NCBI GenBank assembly: GCA_964017195.1
Contig: OZ024896.1
Span: 34,554,807-34,618,806 of the forward strand
From: Siderastrea radians
Taxonomy: Eukaryota; Cnidaria; Anthozoa; Scleractinia; Rhizangiidae
Reading direction: 5' to 3'
DNA: 64,000 nt
The number at the start of each line of letters is the position of its first letter. The first letter of the stretch is position 1. The position numbers and the translations under genes were made by a program. The notes beneath the pieces were generated by a model that was given only the letters and a program-made list of their open reading frames with translations, ran no database searches and was not told where the DNA came from. Below are positions 27,556 through 41,640 of this stretch, one piece after another.

Positions 27556-27785
27556 GGTCCGGATACACGGAGCAACATTGCGCGCAACATTGCAAAGTTG
27601 CACCATGTGTCCACCCTTGAAATTGTTGCGCGCAATGTTGCGTGCAATTGTTGCAGAAGTAGAATCGGCTCCTACTTCTGCAACATCACGTACAACAGTT
27701 TCACCGTGTGTCCATCATCTGCAACATTGCGCGCAACTTCGTGACGCAATGTTGCGCGCAATGATGCATCGTGCGTCCGCGGCTT
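27556..27785. mobile_element. GCGCGCAACATTG palindromic MITE
   Basis: GTCCGGATACACGGAGCAAC near the left end pairs with the right end ATGCATCGTGCGTCCGCGGC. GCGCGCAACATTG/CAATGTTGCGCGC recurs several times in both orientations, and a central GTTGCAGAAGTAGAATCGGC pairs with CTCCTACTTCTGCAAC. It lies just downstream of the GCY-domain gene, possibly in its 3-prime UTR. Confidence 0.75.
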
Positions 27786-27852
27786 AAGTCCTTCGCTTTA
27801 AATTTCCCGTTCCAGTGGTGGAGTAATATGGGGATGAGTTAAGGAGTGTTAA

Positions 27853-27858
27853 AATAAA
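27853..27858 (+). terminator. Candidate AATAAA polyadenylation signal
   Basis: An AATAAA about 460 nt after the stop codon at 27388-27390. No transcript evidence. Confidence 0.3.
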
Positions 27859-27859
27859 G

Positions 27860-30800
27860 CAAGCATCATAAATGGAAGTAAGTTGTCGTTTCTGCAATGA
27901 GGCCACCATTTCGTACATTTCACCGGTGAAGCCGCTCTCGTAAACAAGCCGCTGCCCTAGTTTTGGCGCTTGAATGTTGGAAAAGGTAAATAAATAAAAA
28001 GCTTTTCAACAAAGATTTACAGCTAAGCAAAGTGAAAGCTTATGTATGCCTTTCTTCAATGAACATAAGCAAAACTGAAGGAAGATATTTATCTGCTAGT
28101 AATGACTATACCAAAGTCAGAGGTTAGAGGACTTAAAATTTATGTCAATGACAAAAAGTAAACGAAACAGGTGCCCTGCACTGAATACCTCAGTTGTTGT
28201 TGTTGTTTTTTTTCTTTTCCTTTCCGCCTTTCACTCAATTGTGCCTTTTTTGGCTCTATTTGTCTAAGCCAAAGGACTCATTTGCCTGAAAAATTGATTT
28301 TAAATTGAAAACGCGGTCAGGCCAACATTTTTAAAGTTGAACTTTTCCCAATGTCTCTACCGTAAAATCAGTAAAATCTTATTGTCTCGTTCTTTCTGTG
28401 ACAACTGACTAGTTTGAGATCGCCCCGTTGGGGGTCAGAAAGCAATTCACGAATGGTCCGGCAAAGTACTTAGACGTACATTAAACATTGTTTATCCAAA
28501 AACAGGAAAAATTGCAATGACATTGTCTCTTTAATTGCGTTTTCAAGTCCGGTGCTTTGGATCTCTTTCCCGAGCAATATTAGTCTTTGCACATCAGTAA
28601 ACACTTTGAGTTCCCTTTTTACCCCATTCAGACCGACCGTTTTTCGGTCTTCTGGGACCCGGGGGGGGGGGGATTCCGCTCCCCTCCTTAGCCCTTAACT
28701 CCGAGAATGTTAAAGCTATGACAACGAAAGTTAGAGGACAGGGAGTACGTCCAAAATGTTTCGTTTGGACTCTGCAACATGAGTTGGTGACGTCCTATGA
28801 AGTAAAAATTACGTCAGACGACGGCCATCTTGGCCTTCTTGACTATTTTTCCAAAACCTCTGAAAACCACAAACTTTGACAAAAAGTAATCAGAATCAAT
28901 AACAGAACACGACAATAATTTAAAACCGTAAATGTTACTTCAAGAGAGTTATAGTTTTTCATTAATAGGAAAAAAATCAAAATTCTGAACAAAAAACACC
29001 TGGTTGCCATGGCAAGGACTTGCTAGACCAAATTGACTCTCAGATAAATTTTCGGGACTCACCAAGTTTGGTGGTTATAGCATGCTTTTTAAAAAAGTCA
29101 TAAACATGCAATGTCCGTGTGGTTGAGCGAACTGAAACGGAGACTTTCGAAAACGCCTAATTTCATTTACGATCCTTTGAAGGCGAAAACGCATTAAAAA
29201 GTATCCTTTTTCAAACAAAACGTTATTCAGTAGTGTCAACAGGTGAAGACGACATGAGAGCACTTGTTTTTAAAAAAGATATTTTGCTAAGGCGTTTTCG
29301 GGCAAATGAAAGTGGAAACTTGAAAACGCATTATGTGTACGGAGTCTTAGTTTCCCATGTAGAGGCGTCTTCTCCATTAACGCTGTAACTGTTCCAAAAC
29401 TGCGGACACGTATTTACAGTATTTATTGTTTACAAACATTGCGGTTGGACGACACCAGCTGCGGTTTTTAAACCTCTTTATCGCAGCACGTGGAAAGCTG
29501 TTACCAGCTGCTTTTCGTTGTAAGCTAATTAGTCTCTCAGAAAGAAGCCAATTGAATGAAAACAAAACGCACGAAAACAAGTGTTGATCGCGCACGTGCC
29601 ACGCGACTGCTAATTACCACAGTAAACCACCAGTAAAGCCTGTGATTTTTTGGTTTGCTTTTATTCTTTCTAGGATTTGAAAAAGTTGTTGCAACGACGA
29701 AATCTGCTCCTTCTCTCAAAATCTATCCGCCTTCTAACGAGTTTTGTGTATTTTTACTTCAATCAATACTGTTGCTTATTTTTCTGTCTCAGTATCTCAA
29801 TAATGAACGAGTTAAAGTGTCTGTCACCTGTTACCTCGTGTAATGACGTCAATGGCTGCAGTGTTTTGTACTGCTTTAAGAGTGTTAATAGCAAGCACGA
29901 CTATTGAAAGGAAAAACAGAAAAATAAATACCAGCATAATCGTGTTGAACTGGTAAACTAGAATTTTCTTGAACAGTTCTTTAATTAGTCCAGCAATCTC
30001 GTCATCTCTCACTGAGTACTGTTTAACAGTAATTTAGTGCTGGCTATTTTGTATCTTTTAATTAGAAAGCTTTCTTTAAAGTTTTAAATTTTTACGGGCT
30101 TGATAGCGTAGACAGTCCTTTACACTTTTCACACCCCATCGGCTGGTACTGCAGAGGGTGGTTAACGACGCAATCACACTCGGGGAAAAAGCGCACCTTT
30201 GGTCGCACGGAGTGGTCAAATCGAAGGGACCACACTTTGGTCCCCGCGACAAGATTTTTTCAGGAAAATGGGTAGTTCACACGAAGGGACTTGGACCGCG
30301 AGATGAGTCGTTGGGGTCAGTCCTTAATAGGAAATGGCTTTCAACCAATCGCATCATAAGTAGGGTAAACTGAAAATCGAATATAATCAAATTATTTCTT
30401 TACATTTCTTGCAGGTTAACTGACCATTGTTGCAAAGTCATTAATGAAGTTAACCAAAGTACTGATTAAAATTCTCATTCAAAGATGGCCGTTGTTGATT
30501 TTCTTCACTCAAATCATAGTTAATAAAAGAATCTGGTTATGAAGCTCAGCAAAGTCCTTTGTTTTATGTTTTTGTTACTGTTTTTAGCCTTGACGGTGCA
30601 CAAACAACAATAGGTTTTGAATTTTGCATGAGCAACGAACCAATAAAAATGTCACTGTTAAGTTATTCAGCCATAGTGTGCGATCGTAAAACAAACGATT
30701 GTGCACGGTCGTAGAACTTTCAACATAAATTGCAGCACCTTTGTTATGGCCTTTGAAACTTGCAAGGTTTCATAACCACTCCCTCCAGTAACTATGCTCA

Positions 30801-30880
30801 AATGAATAATTTTCATACAGAACTTATTTATGTGAGGACAAGATTAGGTCACGATAAATCGTTGTGTGGAGTTTAAGGGT
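27860..30880. other. Intergenic, no gene recognised
   Basis: About 3 kb with a G run near 28662 and AT-rich stretches. Open frames of up to 76 codons overlap on both strands and show no domain, no signal peptide and no consistent splice context. Confidence 0.5.
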
Positions 30881-31320
30881 TTCATCCACAGACTCAAAAG
30901 TTAGAACCACCTTGTACAGCATCACAGGAAAGTACTACTCTGTAGCTTTCGTTTGAATGGTCACAGTTTGGGATTAAATCCACAGACTAAAAAGTTAGAA
31001 CCACCTTGTACAGCATAATAAACAGCACCACAGGAAAGTACTGTTCTGTAGCTTTCATTTGAATGGTCACAGTTTAGGATTTCATTCACAGATTCAAAAG
31101 TTAGAACCATCTTGTACAGCATAATAAACAGCATCACAGGAAAATACTGCTCAGTAGCTTTCATTTGAGTGGTCACACGTTAGGATTTCATCCACAGACT
31201 CAAAAGTTAGAACCACCTTGTACAGCAAAATAAACAGTACCACAGGAAAGTACTGCTCAGTAGCTTTCATTTAATTGGTCACACTTTAGGATTTCAAGTT
31301 CAGCCAAATTCTCAATTGTA
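30880..31320. repeat. Tandem ~106-bp repeat, four to five units
   Basis: GTTAGAACC recurs at about 30900, 30994, 31100 and 31206 (spacings 94, 106, 106). The unit carries ATCCACAGACTCAAAAGTTA, CACCTTGTACAGCATAATAA, ACAGCACCACAGGAAAGTAC and TTCATTTGAATGGTCACA. Single and diverged copies occur across the window, including introns of both receptor copies. Open frames through it are incidental. Confidence 0.9.
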
Positions 31321-32439
31321 AACAGTACCATACGTAAGTACTTCTCAGATATAAATTTAGAAACACGGGTCACCTTGCTGGCAGTTCCTTATAAGAATGC
31401 TTTATGTGCTGAGTCACATTCGCAGCCTGCAGCTGGAATCCCTTTGTTTCACGAATATGGGAAAAATGCCAGTTTTGCTATAAATTGTTTGATATTGGTC
31501 AGCTTATGTGGCCTTGGCAATGATCAACTTGTATGTATTATTTCCACTAGTAGACTTGGCTTTGACCTTTTCGTGGATGCAAAAATTTATCAACACTGTT
31601 GTTTTACCAATGCCATTTTTTCGTGCCTACATTTAAATGAAATACAAAATATTGTAGACTCCTGAAATCTCAAACTGGTTATATATCGGACAAAAAACTT
31701 TCTCTTTGTTACTACCTTAAAGCAACTTACTGAAGCCTCAAAAACATTCCCGCTTTCAACGAGTATTACCGTTTCTGTTGCCAACACGGCTTCATTTTGC
31801 CTTGCTCCTTCTCCTTCTTGCAGTTTAAAAACCGAAGAGGTTCTGTCGACGTTGCCGTGCACTGGAACACGTCAAATTTTATAAACATGCATCGATGAGA
31901 GCACAACTACAAGTAAAGTTCACTGATTCCGTGTTTAGCCCGTGCTATAATTGGTTTATCAACCAGTAGAAGCTGGTAAATATTAAGTGTTTAAGTGTTT
32001 TATACCTCAAGTACTTGTCAGGACTCGATCTGATTGGCCAATGGTTATTCCGACAATTTTCCTTATCGCATACTTCCTGTTATTCAAACACTGTCGACGT
32101 TGTGTTTCGGTTTTCAAATTGGACTTCCTGTATTTTCAATTTTGTGGCGCCGGGCAGAAATGTTTTTCATACGTTGTGGCATTTCAACGGATACCAGCGA
32201 ACAATGTGGTGTGATAACGCTGGTGTGAATAAAAGGAAGAGAAGTGTTGTTTACACTTGTTTTAAGATATCTATTCCAAGAAAACATGGATTATATATGT
32301 GCATATTAAATTATACCTCTGATTTGTATTATTTAAAAAATGGTAACACACGGTACGTACCACAATCAAGTACTAGTAATTATTTACATTTGGATTGTCA
32401 AATTTCGGAATTTCGTCCACAAACGCAGAAAGTAGAACC

Positions 32440-32830
32440 AAAAAACGGTAGTACTGCTCAATAGCTTTCATTTGAATGGTCACACTTTAGGATTTCATCC
32501 ACAGAATCATGCAAAAGTTAGAATCGCCTTGTACAGCATAATAAACAATACCACAGGAAAGTACTGCTCAGCAGCTTCCATTTGAATGGATACATTTTAG
32601 AATTCATTCACAGATTCAAAAGATAGTTCCACCTGGTACGGCGCCATGAAACAGTACCACAAGAAAACATTCAGCTCAATAGCTTTTATTGAATTTTTAG
32701 TCTTCAGAATTTCATCCACGGAAACAGTGTACAGAATCAACTTCAGGACCACATTGCACAGCATAATAGACATCAACAAAGGAAAGCACCGTTCAAACAG
32801 CAATTTCGTAAGTGACGAAAGTTTACAATT
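32440..32830. repeat. Diverged copies of the ~106-bp repeat
   Basis: Two clear units (32455-32570 and 32570-32690) and a worn third follow the same order of words as 30880-31320. Confidence 0.75.
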
Positions 32831-32935
32831 TCATCTGCAAGACTCAAAACATTGGAAAGATTTCTTCTGCCCGCATCAATTCGTGATTTTCATGCAGTTT
32901 TCATGTCATTTATCGCATGATTGTCATGTAATTGC

Positions 32936-32938
32936 AAA

Positions 32939-32969
<31 letters not shown>

Positions 32970-32971
32970 AA
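32936..32971. repeat. (AAAT)n microsatellite
   Basis: Perfect tetranucleotide run. Confidence 0.95.
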
Positions 32972-33119
32972 TGTCATTTATCCGGTATAGGGCTAAGTGA
33001 CGGCCGGCATTTCCTAAGAACGGTTTCCGCTTCAAGAGAAAACAGGCAAGAGTATTTATCATCCTGTTTGCTCCACACGACTTTGCAAAGCTTAAGCAGT
33101 CACGTAGGATAACAAATGG

Positions 33120-33267
33120 TAGACTGCGAGCAGTCTCTTTCTTCTCCTAATTTCAGCGAGGTTGGCGAGTTGGCGAGTGAGGCGCGAGCGGCGCGTATTT
33201 TGCATAATTTATTCATTTCCACTCACGCGTAGGATCTGAGGAAAATAGGACGGCTGCTCGCAGTCTA
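33120..33267. mobile_element. 148-bp Mutator-like MITE with perfect 9-bp target duplication
   Basis: Termini TAGACTGCGAGCAGTC and GGCTGCTCGCAGTCTA are inverted. AACAAATGG flanks both ends (33111-33119 and 33268-33276). The short GC-rich interior has no coding capacity. Confidence 0.9.
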
Positions 33268-33279
33268 AACAAATGGTAC

Positions 33280-36200
33280 AAACAACGTCAACTGGATATA
33301 AAGAAACATTATGTGACGATGTCTGAAATGGCTGAAACCGTTAATTTGATCTACATCCTGTGTGCCTTTGAAAAGGAGTCACGTATACATCGGATTAACG
33401 TCCCGTTCAAGGGCGGAAGTTTGAATTCCCTAGCAGTAACTGAGTGGATTATGAAATAGGACATTCTAGAAACCTGCTTATCTGCATAAGGTTTTTACAG
33501 CACTAGCTTTTAGTGTTCTAAATCGCTTTAGATTGATTATAGTTCCCTGATTCAAGAGCCCTCTCAAAAGGAAAGAGGTAAGTGAAACGGTAAAACCAAT
33601 GGGGACAGAACCCAGATATAAACGAACATAATCCAGACTGAGCCTTATGCTGAATGGTGCATTATAACGCAAAAAATATTTTATTAGCAAAAGCCCGATA
33701 CAACAGAGGTTTTTGGCCGTTTCCACACAAATTTGTTGTAACGGGGTTTTGTTATAGAGAGCACGGGGCACTTCGTTATCTCATCGGTGTCCACTGCACT
33801 GATATTTTGATAGCCTTTTTCACTAAACACCCCTGAATCGCTATTGATTTTACTAGTTATCTTAAGGTTACTAATTTTGCAAAAACTAATTTTAGCGTAT
33901 TTAGCGAATTTTATTTTGGAGGATCGCTTAAATTACTTATCTCATGCTCTAATCAGTTCTCTAGTCGCTAGATGTAGACCACCACTTAGTCGACCATTGT
34001 TCAACTGCGTTTTCTTTGACTTTCAAGTAGCCTCTTCCAGACGCGCAAACAAAAAAAATTTAGAACCGAGAAAAAAACAAGAAAACCCCAGTCTCTTTTC
34101 GTTTTTGTTTCTCTGCTCTCAATATGTTTCGTTCCCACGCCACTATCTGAACGCCTGGAATAGGCTAACTTTCAAGTGCTTTTCTAGTGTGTACAGTCTC
34201 ACAGTACTGTTGCAAAAGGATCGTAATTTACGTTCAGAAAGAACTGACCAGCAAATCTGAAAGTCCGAAAAAAGATTTGCCTGAAAGTTTCTCCATATTT
34301 GCTATGAATTTACTGTCCTGTTGAAGGCTTCACAGCACATAAACTGAAGACAGCAGGGGGAATTGACAAAACTACAGTGAACCTAAACACAGGGCAAGTT
34401 GTAAACACTCATGTTTTGGCAGTGAAATGGGCGGATAACGGAAGGAAGGAAATTCTCAAATATAGAGTCTAAGCTTCAATTTTACAGCACGAATGGCAAA
34501 TTTGATCGTTTTATACTGCATACTTTTACGGAGTCGACTGTCCAATCGTTGAGTTCCTTAGCGGATCCGTTCGTTTTCCTTCTGACCACAAGCGTATCAG
34601 TGCTGAGCTATCTTCGAGTTCTGATCACAACAGTTCTGCAAAACCCTCAATTTGGTCAGCGGGAATGAACAGAGCAAGAGGTCGAGCTTTAAATAGTTAA
34701 AACATTTCTTTGCAATTTTAGGTGGCTGGTTTTATTTTCTTTCCACATTTAGTTGGAGATAGCTTTCTTTTGGTTGGGAACAGAGGACAATTCCTTTTTA
34801 TGCCAGGGGCGAAATTTTACGGTGACGTGAGGAACTCGCGCATTGCGTTATCCAGAGTTGCTGCAATCACCACGTTGTACATTTCGACCAGTACAATGAC
34901 TCAGATCTCTCTGTATGGCTGAAAGCAGCCTGGCTGTCCACGAAAGTCTTGTTCCGGTTCATCCCGTTTTACTTTTTTCATTTAAAGAAGCAAACTTAAA
35001 CTGTGTTATACACCTTCGCCGGGACCTTCCCTAAGCCTGTTATTTTCTCCTCTACTAGTAAGCTCGCAGTTTCTGTATTCTTTGATTACACGATTCAGCT
35101 TTTCCACATCGCTACATCGGGGAAGGGGGAGTTTGGTGATGCAACTGAAAGACTGCTGATTTCAGCTTTTTGTTTTAATTGAACTTCTGATTGCGTTCTG
35201 TCTTCACTACTCCTTTTAAGCCATTATGCTGTAAGTAATTATTCTAATTTCCTAGACAATTTTCAACGACGCAAAATAATATGAATATTAATATTCACTT
35301 TTAGAAAAGCACTCAAAAATAGCTTGCGCAATTCTTTTACTACATGATCATTACCATTTCGCAACAGAAATAAAATGAAAATGAAATAATTTTGTAAACC
35401 TATTGTTTGTTTTTTTATCGATTAACTAGCTAGGGTGCAGTTAAAAAAAATATCCATTTCTTTCGCGTTGTAAGTGGTTTTGACACCTAACAACGAGGAG
35501 TGGGGTCCTTTCAGGCAAAACGACCGAGAAAAAATATTCATACTCCCCCGCCAAATTGGCGCCTACATAAGAAACCCCTCACGCAATTTTTTCACCTCAC
35601 GATAACAAATACAAAATATCAACAACGTTCTGTAAAAAGCTGCAGAGCAGCTGAGATAACAAAACCTCGAGCTCGTCAAAATCCTGACCTTAAATTAAAC
35701 GAGTTTCTATGCCCCTTTAACGCCCACGAATTACGAGAGAATAAAGACCTAAGAACAGATTTCTGACTTGACTGACGTTTTTTAAAATAATTTCCCAACT
35801 ACAATACCTGTAGGCTTTCAGACAAAACACTCGTCGAGATCTTTTCGATTTTTAAAATCACGAGTGGTTTGGGGGACAATTGGATGCAACTAATGTTCTC
35901 GTGAACACTTAAGCTTGCTTCAGGAATATTTGTGATTCGGGTAAGATATATATATATCTTTACAAGCTATATTTGTATTTTTCTTAGACTAGCCGCGTGT
36001 AAGTAGACAAAACAGTAGACAAAACAGATCAGCAGGTTTTGAAAATGTACCATGGCGCGTCCTCCCAATATTGCTAGTATTTTAAATCAACCTTTATTTT
36101 GAAATAACGTTTACCTAAATACAAAACTGAACTTTATGCTCGCTAAAGACCAAGGATTAATTCTTATCATATTGACGAATAATTGGATAACTTCCGATCA

Positions 36201-39200
36201 GAAGCCTATAACGACTTATTGTTTTAAAAACAACTCGGATGTGCGTTTTAAACGAAAACAGGAAAACCGAGTGATTTTTATTGTTACAAGTTCGGACTCG
36301 TGTCTTTTGACGTTTGTTAACAATATAAGGAGGCAAAAAAAAATTCTGATATTTTGATAAAATATGTTTTCTTATCCCAGGTTTCGTAACTTTTTTAGGT
36401 TTTTCCAGTTGAAGCACTTTGAACGTAGATTTTGAAAACATCGAGAAACAATAGGATCGTGAGATTTATGTATGCGTCAACGTGAGTGGATTTCAAATAA
36501 GACTGATAAACTATTGTTACCCAAATCAAGCGTCCATGCATATTTTAATTCAGCACATGGCCTGTCTATTCGTGTGGCTATGATTAAAGCATCAAATACT
36601 CCAAGATTTTTCGATGAACTTGCAGAATTGAAATGTGTTAAGGCTCGCTGAACAATTGATCGAACAGCCGCCAAGTTTTGAGGATTGGGGGAAAGCCAAT
36701 TACGCTATCATTTAGCGAGGGTCGCATCGAGTTGTCTTCGACTCGTTTGAACAAGGATTTCACAACCGTAAGTCAAAGATTTTGTTTCGTCAGTTTGTCA
36801 CTGTTGTTGATTCCATTTTATCTTAGTTCCCTGAAACATTTTCCTCGCTGCTGCAAATAACCGGCAAAGTCCAAAATATTCAATGCCTTTAGAGTCCAAA
36901 GACTACGCTAAAGTTTTGATCACATCAAAGTCCTCCGTTCTGTAATTCCGTGTTTTTCGGAAAAGTATACATGACTAGTGGAGTGGCGTGGTGTTCTTAC
37001 ATGTCTCACTTATCAATATCTTGACCTCAAATGTCATTTACGGAATTTCTAATCGTTTCGTGTACTGATTGCGTCATAAGTATTATACCGGACCCCGGGA
37101 AGTCAACCAGAAATGATTCAGAATAGTCAAGAATGTCATATTACGTTTCCCGTCTCTGAGCTGTATCATCCCACCAAGCGGTGAATTTCGTCGAAACTAA
37201 GCCCCAAATCTGTGATTTTACCTCATTTCCTAAGTTGGATCTTGAATCAACGGAACGCGTGAATCGACAGATTCTTTTTACGGAGATTATTTTGTTAGAG
37301 CACGTGATAACACGAATTGGATAACCTCCCAGACGTTAGATCTCGTCCAAGCGCTGGTATAAACTTCTGCTATATAAAGGTACGTTTAGTGACTGTAGTA
37401 AGGAACTCCGAACTCGCTTTTTAGCTAAATAAACTCCGATCTAACTCTTTTATTAAAGCAACTACCTTCATTGCTCATTCAACGCGGAATATTTGTGCAA
37501 TCTCGGGACGAGGCCACTTCAACTCATTCAAACCATTTCAGTGCTGAAACGATTTGTCAAATATTTTTCCTGCAAAATGTTGACGTGAGGATAGCATCTT
37601 TGCTATGGATTTACTTGATCTGCCGGTAGAAGTTTGCCTGACTTTGATCAAACACGAAAATTGATCGCCTCCCGGTGAAACCTATTTCTAGACATACCGT
37701 ATTTGAAAGGTAGTTGAGATATGTTGATTTGAGATATGTTATAAGGCATCTCTATTGGTGCCCTAATGATATATTTTAAAATTTTAGTTGTTACATTCCT
37801 AAAGGAAGCGAATTCTTCAATTTTGTCCACGTGGTGTCTAATTCGCTTCACTTGCGGGACACGTTTCCTTTCGGTTGAACAAAAACGTGCCATTGAAAGC
37901 TTTAACGTGTGTAAACAACGCTAAAATATTTAACATCTTTCACGTGATGTATCACGAAACAATCCGACCCGGCAGCACTGCCGAAGCTACTTTCATATTA
38001 CCTTTTCGGTAGTTGACATGGATAAATCAGTGTTAAAAGCAATTAAATTCCTGGTAAACAAAGTGCAACAACAACAACAACAACGACAACAAAATTGCTG
38101 AGGGTTGTTACAAATGTACATATTTACGCATGCCATTTATAGGTATGTTGTTACTTGCAAAGTCAGCAGGATGTCTTCTATCTTTCTTTCTCGTACATTT
38201 TGTATTAACAGCAAGAGTAACGTAAAAGCACAAGTTAATTAAGCTTGTTCATAATTTTTCCTGGCCGAAGTGGTTAACTGAACTGCTGAAGAATAAATTA
38301 TTTGTTAATAACTTATCCCAGTTTTTATTATTATTGATTTTAACCATTTTGAAGATCCCTCGGTCTAGGAGTAACTATTTTTTGTTAGTGGTAGGTTTGT
38401 TTATCTCAGCTTGTTTTCATATATTCTTTTCCAATTAGTTTATTTCCTGCCAAACGGGGAAATTTTCCACACTAAAAAAGTTCACAGCATTCTAATTTCT
38501 AAAAAAGTTCAAATTTTAATAATGGCGATTTTAGTTTCTGACGTGTCTTGTCTTGATTTCTTACTACGATTCAAGACGTTTTTTAAGTTTACATTACTCA
38601 TCATTGATGAGATCTTGCTCCAAATTGTACCAGTTCAGTAAAACTGCCGATCCATGCGTGAAATTCGCATTACTTTGCATAAAATTGTTCTCTATTTCCG
38701 GTGACATTGCAGCGGGTGATTTGATAATCATGTAAACAACACTTAAACCAGTAAAGCAGGTCAGACGGGCTGACCCGTTCACTGGACCGTGCGTGAAACA
38801 CGGATACCTGTTAGGCAGGCGGCACTCTCCTCTGTGATAAAACTGAATAACTACGGTTTTCATCGGCGAAATGTTACCTTGAACTTTCGTCGCATGGGAC
38901 AACTTATGCCTTTTGTTTTCGGTGGGACAAACATGTCGTTTTGGTACAAAACTAGCCACTTTTTTCACCTCTGTTTTTCGGAAAGGCAAAAGCAGCTCAG
39001 CGTTGAAAATTCAGTAAAGTTAGGTACCATTCCTAAACCTTTCTGCCAATAAATGTTCAGCCAAAAAATAAGAAGATTAAACGGTGCTACATATATTTGC
39101 AGGAAACGACAATCTTACATGCAGTCCTTTGCCTAGATTAAAATTCCATTTTGGTTGTCTCTAATAAGAGTTAACTGAGGTTTTTCAGATTTTCTGTCCT

Positions 39201-39570
39201 GTCAAAGGGGTCGTTTCTGCTGATTTGTAGTTGAAGTTTGACACTAGTCAAGGTCTTGAAATGTTGCATACAAAACTTGCAAAACTTCTACCAACAGTTT
39301 AACACCAGCTAAAGTAAAAAACATTATTAACACTCGAAATCACTTTCGTTAACTTGTAAAAACTGAATTTGAATACTTTCTAAGACTGATCTCTGATCGT
39401 TCGGTCATAAAACAAAGTCTTTATGAAACTGGCAAACTTCTGTGAACTTTGAAACTGGTTGGTAATGGCATTACAGCCGTCTACATCGTCATCCATTTTC
39501 GCGTTTTAAGCACTGATAGTTCTTGTATTTGATCTTAGTTTACTGGACAAGTTCAAACCCTTGAAAAGTT
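33280..39570. other. Intergenic, no gene recognised
   Basis: About 6.3 kb of AT-rich sequence with a CAA-rich run near 38068-38095 and a short TA run near 35947. The longest open frame (33844-34260, 138 codons) shows no recognisable domain and low-complexity hydrophobic content. I do not support any gene here. Confidence 0.5.
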
Positions 39571-39576
39571 TCCTTT

Positions 39577-39960
39577 TTAAAGGGGTTACATAACGCTATT
39601 TAGTATCTTTTTAAAGAGCTAAAAAGTGTCTTCACATCAACTGAATTCCAAAAATAATGGTCTAGCGTTGTTATTCTAGACTTACGGCACTGAAACTGTT
39701 TCGTGTCGTCTGTCACTACCGATGGCGAGGATGGAAATGGATTGAAACTTGGAAAAATTGGGCCAATTTTTTCAGGTTTTGATTCGATGTCTTCAAAAAT
39801 TACCCCCAAAATTGTTTTGGTCAGCTCTCCCTGATAAAATTCATTTGTCATCTTCCTCGTAGTTTTACGGAGCACTTTGTGTGTGAGTAAAGGCACTTAG
39901 CAATGATTTTAGCACGGAGTGACCTAAAATAGGAAAATCCTCGTGACGTAGCCCCTTTAA
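39577..39960. mobile_element. TTAA-flanked MITE
   Basis: TTAA-AGGGGTTACATAACGC at the left and CGTGACGTAGCCCCT-TTAA at the right are inverted and sit within TTAA at 39577-39580 and 39957-39960. A TTAA target suggests a piggyBac- or Kolobok-type mover. No transposase. Confidence 0.7.
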
Positions 39961-41180
39961 GGCGATTACGGACGATTACCAACGATGATACTAAATCTTA
40001 TATCCTGAATAACCTTCGTTGTGAAAACTCATCTAAATAATGGGGAAATGTATCTTAATTAACGGAAAGAATGTTCTTTTACTAGTCTTGAAATAAATCG
40101 TATGAATTGTACGGACACTTTTCTGCAAACTTTTGAATTCGTAGTTTTAAAAACTTCGCGTGTCGTAGTTAAAAACACTCTGCTGTAAAACCCAAAAAGT
40201 GTCGTGTTTTGCGTAAACTACGCCGAGTTTTTCCTTTTCTTTCTTTCTTTCTTTTGTATGATTCTTTTTTTTTGGGGGGGGGGGAATTTGGGATTTACCT
40301 GACTTTACTTAGTTCACAATTCAATTGATTGCGTGGCGTCAGCCGGTAAACTGAGATGACTACAGTTTCTGAACAGAAATTCGTTATTCGTTAGCTTGAC
40401 GAATACTCCGTACCCTTTCAAGGGGTCTAATAACAGGGATGCAAGAGTCTGCGGCAAGACAGAAGGGGAAGATTGGTTTTGAGAAAGAAAATAAAAGCTC
40501 TTTGTTTTTAATTGTAAATTACAAAAAAAAATTGTCAAGCTTCATGCATTGCCTTTGTGACAGATAAAGTTATTGTTATAAATATTGTCAAAAATGTACT
40601 TGGATAGACAAACGATATTGCAACATTAACGCAAGTAGAGCTACCAATATGTTTTTCTGGAACCTTAGTGCCAAATAAATGCCTTCAATATTTTTAGGGA
40701 AGATCTGCTATTTCGAGTAAAGGAAATTCTCGCAACAGGGGGTGAAAATGTCACGCAATTCCATTTCAATTAACATGTTTGTTTTTCGCTTTTCTTTAGT
40801 CAGTGCCACTTCTGGAAGAAGATTTAGATTTTAAACGAGAAATTTTCAAAGAACAAAACATCATAATTTTCCATTTTTAATCTTTTTGTTTGCGTATTTT
40901 AATTCCTGAATTATTTAACAATCTTGGTACCGCATATAAGCTTACGTCAGTTGCAAATTGCAGGTCTACCGCGGGTTTTAACCTTCGGAATGTTATTTTT
41001 AAACTTCGAGGTTTTGGAAACAACTTTCTCTGTAGTTTTCTAAGCGTGAGCAGATTTTAAATGAGCTATCACGTTTGCAGGTTTTTAATTCTATAAATGT
41101 GGATGATACATTCTTTTATGACAATAAACATAACATCATCGTTATAAATTATTGTTGATTGCATTTCACGCGACTATCTT

Positions 41181-41220
41181 GTCTTTCTTTCTTTCTTTCT
41201 TTCTTTTTTTTTTTTTTTTT
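41181..41220. repeat. (TTTC)n/T-run microsatellite
   Basis: CTTTCTTTCTTTCTTTC followed by a long T run. A smaller similar tract lies at about 40238-40256. Confidence 0.95.
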
Positions 41221-41640
41221 GCTTTGGATTTCAACTTTTCTGCTTGATCGATCAGAGTTTTGGACAGTATCGTTTACTTTTTGGTACCATTTTTCGATTT
41301 TTCTGCGCAGTATAAATATTGTTTTTGTTAGCATGTGATTCTGTTCAAAATGCAAACCTGTTTTTGTACAAAGCAAGTAATAAACCTTTCATCATAAAGA
41401 ACGTTCTTGGTGGTGATCCAACGAATTTCGTGCTGTAAAACTTGTCTTCTGTAAAATAAAGAAAACGAAGTTGTATTTTTGCAGGCTAAGAATTTTATTT
41501 TTCTCGGGTTGGTTTGCATACCGGTAGGCTCGTCTATCAATGTTTACGTTTTGTACCCGTTTTGTATAGGTTTTGCGTTTTTCACACATCGGTCCCCGAG
41601 GGATTGACGAGAACATTCCGAAAATACCAACGAAAACCGT

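Noticed and set aside
30880..31320. CRISPR-like array
   Set aside because: The whole ~106-bp unit is repeated with no unique spacers, and the genome is eukaryotic.
32015..32464. 149-codon plus-strand open frame
   Set aside because: No recognisable domain or signal peptide. Its end runs into the ~106-bp repeat and other frames overlap it.
33844..34260. 138-codon plus-strand open frame
   Set aside because: No known motif, low-complexity composition and no splice or promoter context.
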